Shown: positions 27,977 through 36,228 of the stretch, one piece after another
How the letters are laid out: each line of letters begins with the position of its first letter
How positions within the stretch are numbered: position 1 is the stretch's first letter
DNA from: Actinomyces radicidentis
GTDB taxonomy: Bacteria > Actinomycetota > Actinomycetes > Actinomycetales > Actinomycetaceae
Reading direction: 5' to 3'
NCBI RefSeq assembly: GCF_001553565.1
Contig: NZ_CP014228.1
Coordinates: 1,178,001 to 1,242,000, forward strand
Length of the DNA: 64,000 nucleotides
Program-made: the position numbers and the translations under genes
The notes under the pieces: model-generated
Databases searched by the model: none
What the model was told of the DNA's origin: nothing
The model's input: the letters and a program-made list of their open reading frames with translations, nothing else

Positions 27977-30164
27977 ATGACCCCGCACACCGCCCGCTCG
28001 ACCGCTCTCCCCGCCATCCGGCTCTCACGGCGCACCGCCATCGCGGGGGCCGCCGCCGCGGCCGCCGCCCTCACCCTGGCGCCCACGGCCGTCCCGGCGC
28101 CCTCGCCCACGAAGCGGCCCGACCGCGCCACCGGCCTCGGCAAGACCCTCCACGTCCCCGCCCGCGCCGGGCACCGCATCAAGGTCGCCCACCTGGGCGG
28201 CGGGAGGATCAAGGCCGATGTCACGAGCGACGCCTTCGGCGACGTCGTCTCCCTGCCGACGACCGGCACCGTCAGCCTCACGCTGCCCGCCCTCGACGGC
28301 CGCGGCGAGGAGGTCATCGACGTCGACGTCGAGACCGGCTCCTCCTGGTGGGTCCACGCCGGCGACCAGGGCGTCTACGGGGCCCCCGCCGCCGTGTCGG
28401 CCGACGGCTGGACCACGGACGGCGCCACCACCTGGGTGCACCAGGACGCCCTCGTCGAGGTCCTCGGCCTCTCCTTCGCCGAGCCCGCTCCGAGCGCCGC
28501 CGCCTTCGACGGGCACGCGGCCAGCGCCATCACGACCGTCGTCGTCACTCGCGGCGACGACGTCATCGAGATCGACCCCGCCGGGGGCCGCATCGGTGTC
28601 AACGTCACCGAGGACATGCGCACCACCTATGCGGACCTCTCCTACCGCGACCTCGAGGTCTGCGGCGCCGCCGACGACCTCTCCCTGTCCACCCGTACCC
28701 TGCGCGACCTCCTCGACGTGCGCGCCGACGTCGTCGACGGCGTCCTCCACCTCTCCGAGCAGGTCCGCGTCGCCCGGGACACCGTCACGGGCATGCGCAA
28801 GACCTCCGTCGCGGCGCTCGGCCTGTCCGAGGACGGGCTGGCCGATCTCAACGCCTACCTCGACGCCCAGGTCGCCGAGGGCTTCCCCTCCGCCGCCGCC
28901 GTCGTCACCCGCCACGGCAAGCGCGTCCACGAGTACGCCACCGGCTGGGCCAGGAAGTACTCGACGACGACGCTGCCCGACGGCACCATCGAGCCCGCCG
29001 AGCTGCTCCCGGCCGCGCAGTGGCAGCCGACGAGCACCGGCACCCTGTACGACCTCGCGTCCAACTCCAAGATGTACGCGACCAACTACGCCGTCATGAT
29101 GCTCGTCAGCCAGGGGCTGCTCGACCTCGACCGCACTATCCGGTCGTTCCCCGGGTGGGAGGCCTTCTCCGACGCCTCCACCGTCTACACCGGCAAGTGG
29201 ACCGTCGGCGACGGCATCGACGCCGAGCACACGGGCAAGGACACGCTCACCGTGCGCGACGTCCTCCACCACGAGGGCGGCATGCTCCCCGACCCGATGT
29301 ACCACTCGGCGAAGGTCGCCGGCGAGCTCTACTACCAGAACACCTCCGACCCCTCCGACCGCGCCGGCATCATCGACACCATCTGCCGCACCCCGCTGGC
29401 TCAGGCCCCGCGGACCGGCTACATCTACTCCGACGTCGACTTCATGATCCTCGGCCTCCTCGTCGAGCAGGTCACCGGGCAGCGCCTGGACGACTACCTC
29501 GAGAACGGCCTCTACGCGGCCATGGGCCTCGAGGCGACCGTGTACAACCCGCTGAGCAAGGGCTTCGCCGCGACCGACTGCGCCGCCACCGAGCTCAACG
29601 GGAACACCCGCGACGGCGGCGTCGACCTCGGCACCGCCCCCGACGGCGAGCCCGCCTACATCCGCCGCTGCACCCTCCAGGGCGAGGTCCACGACGAGAA
29701 GGCGTACTACACGCTCGCGGGCGTCGCGGGGCACGCCGGCCTCTTCTCGACCCTCTCCGACATGTCCGCGCTCAACCAGGTCATGGTCAACGAGGGCGTC
29801 TACGCCGGGCAGCGGTGGATGGACCGCGACGTCGTCGCCGAGTTCGTCGCCACCTACGGGGACACCCCCCAAGGCCGCCTCGACCTCGACCCACGGGCTC
29901 GGCTGGCGCGTGAGCCCGCCGAAGGGCGACACCTACTGGTACTTCAGCTGGGGGCCGTCCCGCACGGCGATCGGGCACACGGGCTGGACCGGCACCCTCA
30001 CCGTCATCGACCCGCAGCGCGACCTCACCGTCACCCTCCTCACCAACCAGCGCCACTCACCGGTGCGGACCCCGGGGGAGAACGACTTCGAGGCCGCCGA
30101 GATGGAGCTGAGCGACTACGTGCCGGTCGTCGGCCGCGTCTACCAGGCGCTGCGAAGCGCCTGA
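27977..30164 (+). pseudogene. secreted serine hydrolase (class C beta-lactamase-like), frameshifted
   Basis: It begins at ATG 27977 with a twin-arginine-like or Sec signal (SRRTAIAGAAAAAAALTL). A beta-sandwich-like N-terminal region precedes a beta-lactamase-family domain with SxxK (ASNSKM) and the Tyr motif (YIYSDVDF). The reading frame breaks at a run of six C (29865-29870). Removing one C restores the frame to 30164 and brings in the third catalytic motif HTG (RTAIGHTGWTG). Read as is, translation continues in the wrong frame to 30280 and lacks HTG. Beta-lactamase-like AmiE amidases occur in Bacillus mur operons, so a wall-peptide amidase role is plausible. The C-run allows phase variation or sequencing error. 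Confidence 0.8.
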
Positions 30165-30182
30165 CGCCCGTACCCTGGGCCC

Positions 30183-31106
30183 ATGAGCGAGTACTTCGTG
30201 GGACGCGGCGAGAACGGGAACGACGCGGGCGGCGACCCCCTCGAGCCCCCGGTCCCCGGCCTGCCCCCCGAGGCCGATGACGCCGCCGTGGCGGGAGCCG
30301 CCGGTCCCGCCGAGCCCGAGCACGTCCGCTTCGGCATTCCCTTCAACGGCGTGGTCCCCGTCTGGCACGACGGCACCGAGATCACCTGGCACCGCCCCGC
30401 CGACGGCACCGACCCCGCGAACCTCCTCGGCCTCGGCGACGTCGAGACCGAGCCCGGCCCCTCGCCGACACCGGAGGGCTGGTCCGAGCGCGTCGAGACC
30501 GGCACCCTCGTCCCCGCCGGGTGGGCGGACGACCCCGCCGCCGCGGGCCTCAACTCGGCCACGGATGGCCCCGTCCTGCGCCTCCACCCCGCCCAGCCGA
30601 CGGGCCGGCGCGCCGGTGCCGTCGAGCGCGGGGCGGGTGCCGTCCTCCCGCTGGGGCCCGCCGTCAGCGTCGAGGAGGCCATGGGCGCCACCGCCGGCGA
30701 CTTCGACATCATCGGCTTCTCCGTGCACGTCGCCCGCCTCATGCTGCGCGCCGCCCGCGACGGAGCGATCCTCCTGCTCACCCTGCGCGCCCCCCGTGAC
30801 CCCGAGGCGCACCACCTGCTCTCCGCACCGAGCGAGGTCGACGCCGAGGGCGTCATGCGCTTCCACCTGGGCACGCTCCTCGAGGTGGAGACCGGCGCCT
30901 GGTCGCAGGCCACCCACCGCGACGGCATGGCCCTGCTCGACCTCGAGGTCCCCTACGACTCGCTCCTCACCGGCGCGGGGCCGGCCGCCGAGCAGGGGCT
31001 CGACGTCGAGAGGCTCGTCGCCCTGGCCCAGCCGGTCGTCGACGCCGTGCTCGCCCCCGGCTTCCCCTTCGCGCTCGGCGCCTCCTTCATCCTGCCGACG
31101 CGCTGA
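30183..31106 (+). CDS. conserved-looking protein of unknown function
   Basis: 307 residues from ATG 30183, just 18 bp after the corrected hydrolase stop. The N-terminal 45 residues are acidic, Pro/Gly/Ala-rich and probably disordered. The rest is soluble, with no membrane segment and no motif I recognise. Codon usage is strongly GC3-biased as in neighbouring genes, which supports a real gene. It may be the last gene of the MurNAc cluster, but nothing in its sequence links it to that pathway. Confidence 0.7.
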   Translation: MSEYFVGRGENGNDAGGDPLEPPVPGLPPEADDAAVAGAAGPAEPEHVRFGIPFNGVVPVWHDGTEITWHRPADGTDPANLLGLGDVETEPGPSPTPEGWSERVETGTLVPAGWADDPAAAGLNSATDGPVLRLHPAQPTGRRAGAVERGAGAVLPLGPAVSVEEAMGATAGDFDIIGFSVHVARLMLRAARDGAILLLTLRAPRDPEAHHLLSAPSEVDAEGVMRFHLGTLLEVETGAWSQATHRDGMALLDLEVPYDSLLTGAGPAAEQGLDVERLVALAQPVVDAVLAPGFPFALGASFILPTR

Positions 31107-31280
31107 GCCGCCGTCGCCGTCGGCGACCGACCCCGGGGAGGAGCCCGCCCGCCGCAGGTGGGACCAAGGGCCCAGTGGGTGCGTGCTCGTGGGCGGAGAG
31201 CGGTGTGGACCGCGCCCGGTCCGGTGCGGCGTCGTAACCTGCGACAGGACGTGCACACCACCACGGCGCATGATCACCCC

Positions 31281-32111
31281 ATGCTCTCCGTGACCCAGAC
31301 GCTCGTCGCGCAGGAGGCCTCCTCGGTCGCCCGCTCCGGCGGCATGCGCCGTCCCCTCCCTTACGTCGTCTCCTCCATGCTCGCCGGCGCCTACATCGGC
31401 ATCGGCGGCACCTTCATGCTCGCCGCGGCCGGCCCCTTCAAGGCGGCCTCCAGCCCCGCCACCCCGATGGTCTCCGGCGTCGCCTTCTCCATCGGCCTGC
31501 TCCTGTGCGTCTTCGGCGGCGCCGAGCTCGGCACGAGCGCCATGATGACCTTCGCCGTCGGCGGCTTCCGCAAGGTCACCGGCTGGGGCAAGGGCCTGGC
31601 CGCGCTCGTCGTCATGCTGCTGGGCAACCTCGCCGGCGCGATCCTCCTCTCCGCGATCCTGCGCGGCACCAACATCCTGGCCGCCGACACCGCAGCGGGG
31701 AAGATGCTCGCCGGCGTCGTCACCACCAAGGGCGGCCTGCCCGTGGGGACGATCTTCTTCCGCGGCATCATGTGCAACGTCCTCGTCTGCCTCACCATCT
31801 GGTGCACCACCCGCCTCGAGAACGAGGTCGCCAAGGCCGTCGCCGTCTTCTCCTTCATCGGCGCCTTCGTCGCCTGCGGCTTCGAGCACGTCGTCGCCAA
31901 CATGACCTTCTTCGGCCTCGGCCTCATGTACCACGTCGACGGCGCCACCATCGGCCTCGCCGCCCGCAACCTCCTGTGGTCGGGCCTGGGCAACCTGGTG
32001 GGCGGCGCGATCTTCGTGGCCGGCGCCTACGTCCTCGCCCACCGCACCGAGGAGGGCTCCGCCGAGGAGAAGGCCGCCCTCGAGGCCGCCGCCCCGGCCC
32101 GCGTCCACTGA
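31281..32111 (+). CDS. formate/nitrite transporter family channel
   Basis: A 276-residue pentameric-channel subunit with six hydrophobic segments and FNT motifs (GGTFMLAAAGPF, VFGGAELGTSAMM, RGIMCNVLVCLTIW, FEHVVANMTFFGLGL). The family moves formate, nitrite or hydrosulfide; which one is not decided by these motifs. The start is ATG 31281; an open extension upstream lacks homology. The gene is followed by a perfect 12-bp hairpin terminator. Confidence 0.9.
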   Translation: MLSVTQTLVAQEASSVARSGGMRRPLPYVVSSMLAGAYIGIGGTFMLAAAGPFKAASSPATPMVSGVAFSIGLLLCVFGGAELGTSAMMTFAVGGFRKVTGWGKGLAALVVMLLGNLAGAILLSAILRGTNILAADTAAGKMLAGVVTTKGGLPVGTIFFRGIMCNVLVCLTIWCTTRLENEVAKAVAVFSFIGAFVACGFEHVVANMTFFGLGLMYHVDGATIGLAARNLLWSGLGNLVGGAIFVAGAYVLAHRTEEGSAEEKAALEAAAPARVH

Positions 32112-32176
32112 CCCGATCGGGCTAGCCGGACGGGGCCGCCGCCGGCCCCGCCCGACCGGCCCGAACCCCGACCACC

Positions 32177-32218
32177 GCGCCCCGGCGCGGGAGCTCCGAG
32201 AGCCCTGCGCCGGGGCGC
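32177..32218 (+). terminator. terminator of the FNT channel gene
   Basis: GCGCCCCGGCGC (32177-32188) pairs perfectly with GCGCCGGGGCGC (32207-32218). Confidence 0.7.
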
Positions 32219-32587
32219 CGTCGTGCTCGGAGCGACGGTGGTGGGATCTGCATCTCGTGACGTGCGCTTGAAAGTGCTCCGTCGCAACTTCGCCACCGGT
32301 ATGTGGACTGGTTCGTGTGCTCCGGCCACCGTGCCCATTTCGTTTCTGCTGGGCAACTTGCTGGGGGTCCGTGCTGGGCACCTGCCCTGCAGGTGGGACC
32401 GTCAATATGAGAGGTCGCGGGTCTGCAAGAAACAGTATTGACAATGCCTCGATCCTGATGGTGTCGATATAGTGGCCTGTGGGGTCGGCGGTCCGACATT
32501 GGGGCTTGAAACGTGACCTGACCCGGGCCCATTCACGTCAGACCGTCATGGCATCCTTCAGACACGCGCTTGGCGCCGAAGTTGAGC
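32219..32587. other. gap left of the ISL3 element
   Basis: No gene that I can support. Its base composition is less GC-rich than the surroundings. It contains half-sites resembling the ArsR sites inside the ars transposon (GTCAATATG at 32401-32409, ATTGAC near 32437, GTCGATAT near 32463), but not in the compact dyad arrangement. Confidence 0.35.
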
Positions 32588-34021
32588 GGCTCTTCACAAT
32601 TCGGGGTGTATGTGTGGTCTGAATCCGCCGGCTTCGAGGAGTGCGCGGGCGATGTAGTTGGTGAGGTTGCGGAAGCCCAGGGCCAGGCCACGCAGGTGCT
32701 CGAGGCGACCGTTCACGGCTTCGGTAGGTCCGTTGCTCGTGCGCGGCCGGTCGAAGTATGCCAGGACGTCGCAGGCGCGTCTGGTCAGGGTGGGGCCGAG
32801 CTTGCGCAGTTCTACCAACGCCTCAGGCACACCCTCGGCGAGGGCGTCGATCACGGGACTCATCTCCACGCGGCCAGCTGCCCTGTCGGGGTGACGGTAG
32901 GCGCAGATCATGGGCTGGTAGATCCCCCAGGTGCACTCGACTTGCACGTGCCGGTCCCCAGCGAAGAGCTTGTCAAGGCGCTCGTGCTGGCGGTCGGTGA
33001 GCAGGTCAGCCCCGGTGCGCAGGGTCGGCCGCGCGGTGTAGAGCGGGTCGCCCTTGCGTCCGCGGTGTCCGTGCAGTTCCTGCTGGACCCGGCGGCGGCA
33101 CTCATCGAGAGCGTCCCCGGCCAACCGGATGACGTGGAAGGGATCCATAACCGTCACGGCGTGCGCCAGCTCCTCGGTGGTGGCGGTCTTGAAGCCCGCG
33201 AACCCATCCATGGCCACGACCTCGATCCCATCGCGCCAAGCCTGGTCCCGCTCGGCCAGCCAGTCCTTGAACGCCTTCTTCGACCGGCCTTCGACCACGT
33301 CCAGCAGGCGTGCCGGGCCGGTGTCATCCCTGATCGGGGTGAGGTCGATGATCACGGTGACGTACTTGTCACCGCCCCGGGTGTGCCGCCACACGTGCTC
33401 ATCGACCCCGACGACCTTGACACCGTCCAGGCGGGTCGGGTCCTCGATGAGCACACGCCGGCCCTCAGCCAGGACCGCGTCGTTGGCGGTGTTCCACGCC
33501 ACGCCCAGTCCTTGGGCAACTCGGGCCATCGTCAGGTGGCCGACGACGATCCCGACCAGCCCCCACCACAGGCCGGCGCGGGAGATCTTGGCCCGCGGCG
33601 GCGCCGCGGCGGTGGTGTCCTGAGGCCACACGTGCGAGCACTCCTTGCAGCGGTAGCGGCGCGCGGTGAGCACCAGCGTGGTAGGGCGCCACCCGAACGG
33701 CTCGTGCGCCAACTGCCTGCTCACCGTGTCACGGGGCACGCCCTGGCAGCCGCACCGCCTGCACCAGTCGTCCGGCTCCACGACCCGGCACGTCAGCACG
33801 GACCGGTCAGGCTCGAGCAGCTGGCCGGTGACCTCCACACCGAGGCCGTCGAGGCGGGTGAAGGTAGTCAGGTGGGGCGCGTGAAGGTAGCGTCAGGCAC
33901 GTCGAGGTCTTCCGGACGGGTTGTGTGAGAACTCCCATCATCGGAAGACCTCGACCCTCACCCCGACACCGACGCGCCGCCCCAGGTCGCACCACAGTTA
34001 CACCCTCATCTGTGAAGAGCC
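32588..34021 (-). mobile_element. ISL3-family insertion sequence
   Basis: A 1434-bp element bounded by inverted ends GGCTCTTCACAATTCGGGGTG-like (32588 onward) and its partner at 34021, which share GGCTCTTCACA, as in ISL3 elements. Flanking bases (AGTTGAGC and GGGAAACG) do not match, so no target duplication is present. The right end stops 7 bp before a CRISPR repeat and nothing CRISPR-like remains on the left. This fits an insertion into the array followed by a deletion or rearrangement. Confidence 0.82.
32594..33838 (-). pseudogene. ISL3 family transposase, probably frameshifted near its N-terminus
   Basis: The open part encodes 414 residues from GTG 33838. It has N-terminal zinc-finger cysteines (CRRCGCQGVPRD, RCKECSHVWP) and a DDE domain (VVGVDEHVW, VAMDGFAGFK, TSNGPTEAVNGR). 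Upstream, a GTG at 33900 opens VPDATFTRP, and the expected continuation DLTTFTRLDGLG resumes one frame over. The usual N-terminus is thus disrupted by one missing base near 33870. Translation could still start at 33838, but the protein would lack about 20 N-terminal residues. A 14-bp inverted repeat (33901-33914/33942-33955) lies in the element's upstream region. Confidence 0.75.
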
Positions 34022-34028
34022 GGGAAAC

Positions 34029-34211
34029 GTGCACCCCGCGTGAGCGGGGATGATCCGGTTAAGCCCCCGCCCATTCGTGACACACCCCAGTGCACCCCGC
34101 GTGAGCGGGGATGATCCGCGTCACCGGTGGTCGGGTTGTCGATGTGCCACGTGCACCCCGCGTGAGCGGGGATGATCCGTCGATCTGAATGGAGGCCTCG
34201 CGCACCTTCGG
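34029..34211. CRISPR. type I-E CRISPR array remnant (three repeats, three spacers)
   Basis: Three identical 29-bp repeats, beginning GTGCACCCCGCG and ending GGGGATGATCCG, occupy 34029-34057, 34090-34118 and 34151-34179. The intervening spacers (34058-34089 and 34119-34150) are 32 bp, the usual type I-E length. A third 32-bp spacer occupies 34180-34211. Its following repeat is displaced to 42623-42651 by an inserted transposon. The inner inverted repeat (CCCCGCG/CGGGG) is characteristic. No cas gene or recognisable leader is in the window, so adaptation or interference would depend on genes elsewhere, if any. Confidence 0.93.
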
Positions 34212-34383
34212 GTGGCTGTGTCAAGCTAACCCGGCCCCGGAATGACGGCCTCAATTGGCTCCACCCCGTTACGTGCGGACAGGATCCGTTCGGGATCGGA
34301 TAGCGGACACCTACCCGCCCGGTTTCGAAGCGAGCCAGCAGGCCCGTGGCACGCGCGTGGGGTTGCGTGCCATGGGGTTGGTG

Positions 34384-34707
34384 TCAGTGCTGGGGCGGAA
34401 AGCGCCTCTTGACGACCCCGCGGGTCACGCCCTTCCAGTCGGTGTTGTCGGTGGCGATGGTGCCCCGTGTGGTGTCCCTGTAGCCGGCCTCGTCGATGTG
34501 GGTGGCCTGGCGCGTGGTGTAGTTCCACGGCGCGCCGCTGGCTTCGGAGGTTCGCGTGGCAGCCGCTTCGGGGGCGGGCTCTTGGCGCTCGGGCTGGACG
34601 GCCGACGCTTCGGCCTTGGGCTGGACGGCGGGCGCGGGGGTCTGCGGGGTGAACGGGCTGCGTCCTGTGTCGATGGTGTAGCCGTCGACGGAGGTGTAGC
34701 CGCGCAT
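34384..34707 (-). CDS. small protein of unknown function, ars transposon cargo
   Basis: 107 residues from ATG 34707 behind AGGAAGGA. The middle is Pro/Ala/Glu-rich and probably disordered. The two ends (SVDGYTIDTGRSPF and TDNTDWKGVTRGVVKRRFP) look conserved in style but match no family I know. A hairpin (34346-34354/34365-34373) lies just beyond its stop. It is the gene nearest the left terminus of the transposon and on the same strand as acr3. Confidence 0.6.
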   Translation of the reverse strand: MRGYTSVDGYTIDTGRSPFTPQTPAPAVQPKAEASAVQPERQEPAPEAAATRTSEASGAPWNYTTRQATHIDEAGYRDTTRGTIATDNTDWKGVTRGVVKRRFPPQH

Positions 34708-34848
34708 GGTTCCTTCCTGGGTTGATCGTTCTAGCGAATGGGTTGGGGTTGGACGTTCGCGGGGGCGGTCGCCCGGGGTCGTGTGGTTGGCCGGGTCACT
34801 GGGTGGGTGGTGTGGTGATGGGCGCTCCTGTGGGGGTGAGAAGGCTGG

Positions 34849-35940
34849 TCAGTGCTGGCTGTCGACGGGGTAGTGTTTGCGCAGCCAGAGGCTGATGTAG
34901 ACGAGTCCGATGAGTGCCGGGACCTCGATCAGGGGGCCGACGACGCCGGCGAGGGCTTGGCCGGAGGTGACACCGAAGGTGGAGATGGCGACGGCGATGG
35001 CGAGTTCGAAGTTGTTGCCGGCGGCGGTGAAGGCGAGGGTGGTGGTGCGTTCGTAGCCCAGGTGCAGACTCCGTCCGAGCAGGTGGCCGATGCCCCACAT
35101 GACCGCGAAGTAGACCAGGAGCGGCAGGGCGATGCGGACGACGTCGAGGGGGCGGCTGGTGATCTGTTCGCCCTGCAGGGCGAACAGCACGACGACGGTG
35201 AACAGAAGCCCGTACAGCGCCCAGGGGCCGATCTTCGGCAGGAAGCTGTGCTCGTAGGTTTCGCGGCCCCAGGCGTTCTCGCCCAGGGTGCGGGTCAGGT
35301 ATCCGGCGACCAGCGGGATGCCGAGGAAGATCAGGACGCTCTTGGCGATCTGCCAGGCGGAGACGTTCAGGCTGGTCTGCTCGAGGCCGAGCCAGGAGGG
35401 CAGGGCGGACAGGTAGAACCAGCCGAGCGCGGCGAAGGCGACGACTTGGAAGATCGAGTTGATCGCGACGAGCACGGCGGCCGCTTCGCGGTCACCGCAG
35501 GCCAGGTCGTTCCAGATGATGACCATGGCGATGCAGCGCGCGAGCCCGACGATGATCAGGCCGGTGCGGTAGGTGGGCAGGTCGGCGAGGAAGGTCCATG
35601 CCAGCGTGAACATCACCAAGGGACCGACGACCCAGTTCAGCAGCAGGCTGGAGACCAGCATGCGCCGGTCGTGGGTGACGGTCCCGAGCCGGTCGTATCG
35701 GACCTTGGCGAGCACCGGGTACATCATCACGAGCAGCCCGATGCTGATGGGCAGCGAGACGCCGTCCACCTCGACGGCGGCCAGCGCCGTGCCGATGCCG
35801 GGGACGACACGGCCCAGCAGGAGCCCGACGACCATGGCCGCGAGGATCCACACGGGCAGGTAGCGATCGAGCGTGGACAGCTGCTGCGCCACGGGCGTCC
35901 GGGTCGGTGTGGACGGTGGTTCGGTGGTGTTTACGGCCAT
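34849..35940 (-). CDS. acr3: arsenite efflux transporter Acr3
   Basis: A 363-residue membrane protein with about ten membrane segments of the BASS superfamily. The essential membrane Cys136 lies in VGLARCIAMVIIWNDLACGD, and the later Glu in AAGNNFELAIAVAI, both diagnostic of Acr3. It exports arsenite from the cytoplasm. The start is ATG 35940 behind GAGGTAG. It is separated from the flavoprotein gene by its own operator region with an ArsR-like dyad (35983-36004), so it can be induced independently. The frame is open upstream through the operator, but that part is not used. Confidence 0.95.
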   Translation of the reverse strand: MAVNTTEPPSTPTRTPVAQQLSTLDRYLPVWILAAMVVGLLLGRVVPGIGTALAAVEVDGVSLPISIGLLVMMYPVLAKVRYDRLGTVTHDRRMLVSSLLLNWVVGPLVMFTLAWTFLADLPTYRTGLIIVGLARCIAMVIIWNDLACGDREAAAVLVAINSIFQVVAFAALGWFYLSALPSWLGLEQTSLNVSAWQIAKSVLIFLGIPLVAGYLTRTLGENAWGRETYEHSFLPKIGPWALYGLLFTVVVLFALQGEQITSRPLDVVRIALPLLVYFAVMWGIGHLLGRSLHLGYERTTTLAFTAAGNNFELAIAVAISTFGVTSGQALAGVVGPLIEVPALIGLVYISLWLRKHYPVDSQH

Positions 35941-35982
35941 GACTACCTCACATTGACGATCATCGATATGAACGTCCCTCAT

Positions 35983-36004
35983 CATATAGACAACCGTCAA
36001 TATG
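35983..36004 (-). promoter_or_regulatory. ArsR-type operator upstream of acr3
   Basis: CATATAGAC-AACC-GTCAATATG is an inverted repeat matching at 8 of 9 positions per arm. The same half-site and 4-bp spacing recur upstream of arsR/arsD at 38017-38038. A second, looser site (CATTGACGAT...ATCGATATG, 35951-35970) lies between it and the acr3 start. Confidence 0.65.
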
Positions 36005-36181
36005 GCAAGTCACGGGGTGTTCGTCGTCGAGATTCAACCCTTTCGGGTGCGTCGGGGTGCGGCCATGGGCTAGGCCGGGTGGAGGTCACCTGTCATGGCG
36101 GGGGTGGGGATGGCTTGGCGGCGGCGTGCTGACGATTGGCCCGTCGGGGGTGTGGGCGGGTGGTGAGCGCGCGCTGAGGAA

Positions 36182-36211
36182 CGCCCCCGGGGTTCACGCT
36201 CGGCGGGGGCG
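36182..36211 (-). terminator. terminator of the arsR-flavoprotein unit
   Basis: CGCCCCC (36182-36188) pairs with GGGGGCG (36205-36211), just beyond the flavoprotein stop codon at 36229. Confidence 0.45.
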
Positions 36212-36228
36212 CTCATTACTGCAGGGGG

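Noticed and set aside
28025-29932. A 635-codon frame antisense to the serine hydrolase
   Set aside because: Composition is that of a reverse-strand shadow, and the catalytic motifs are on the other strand.
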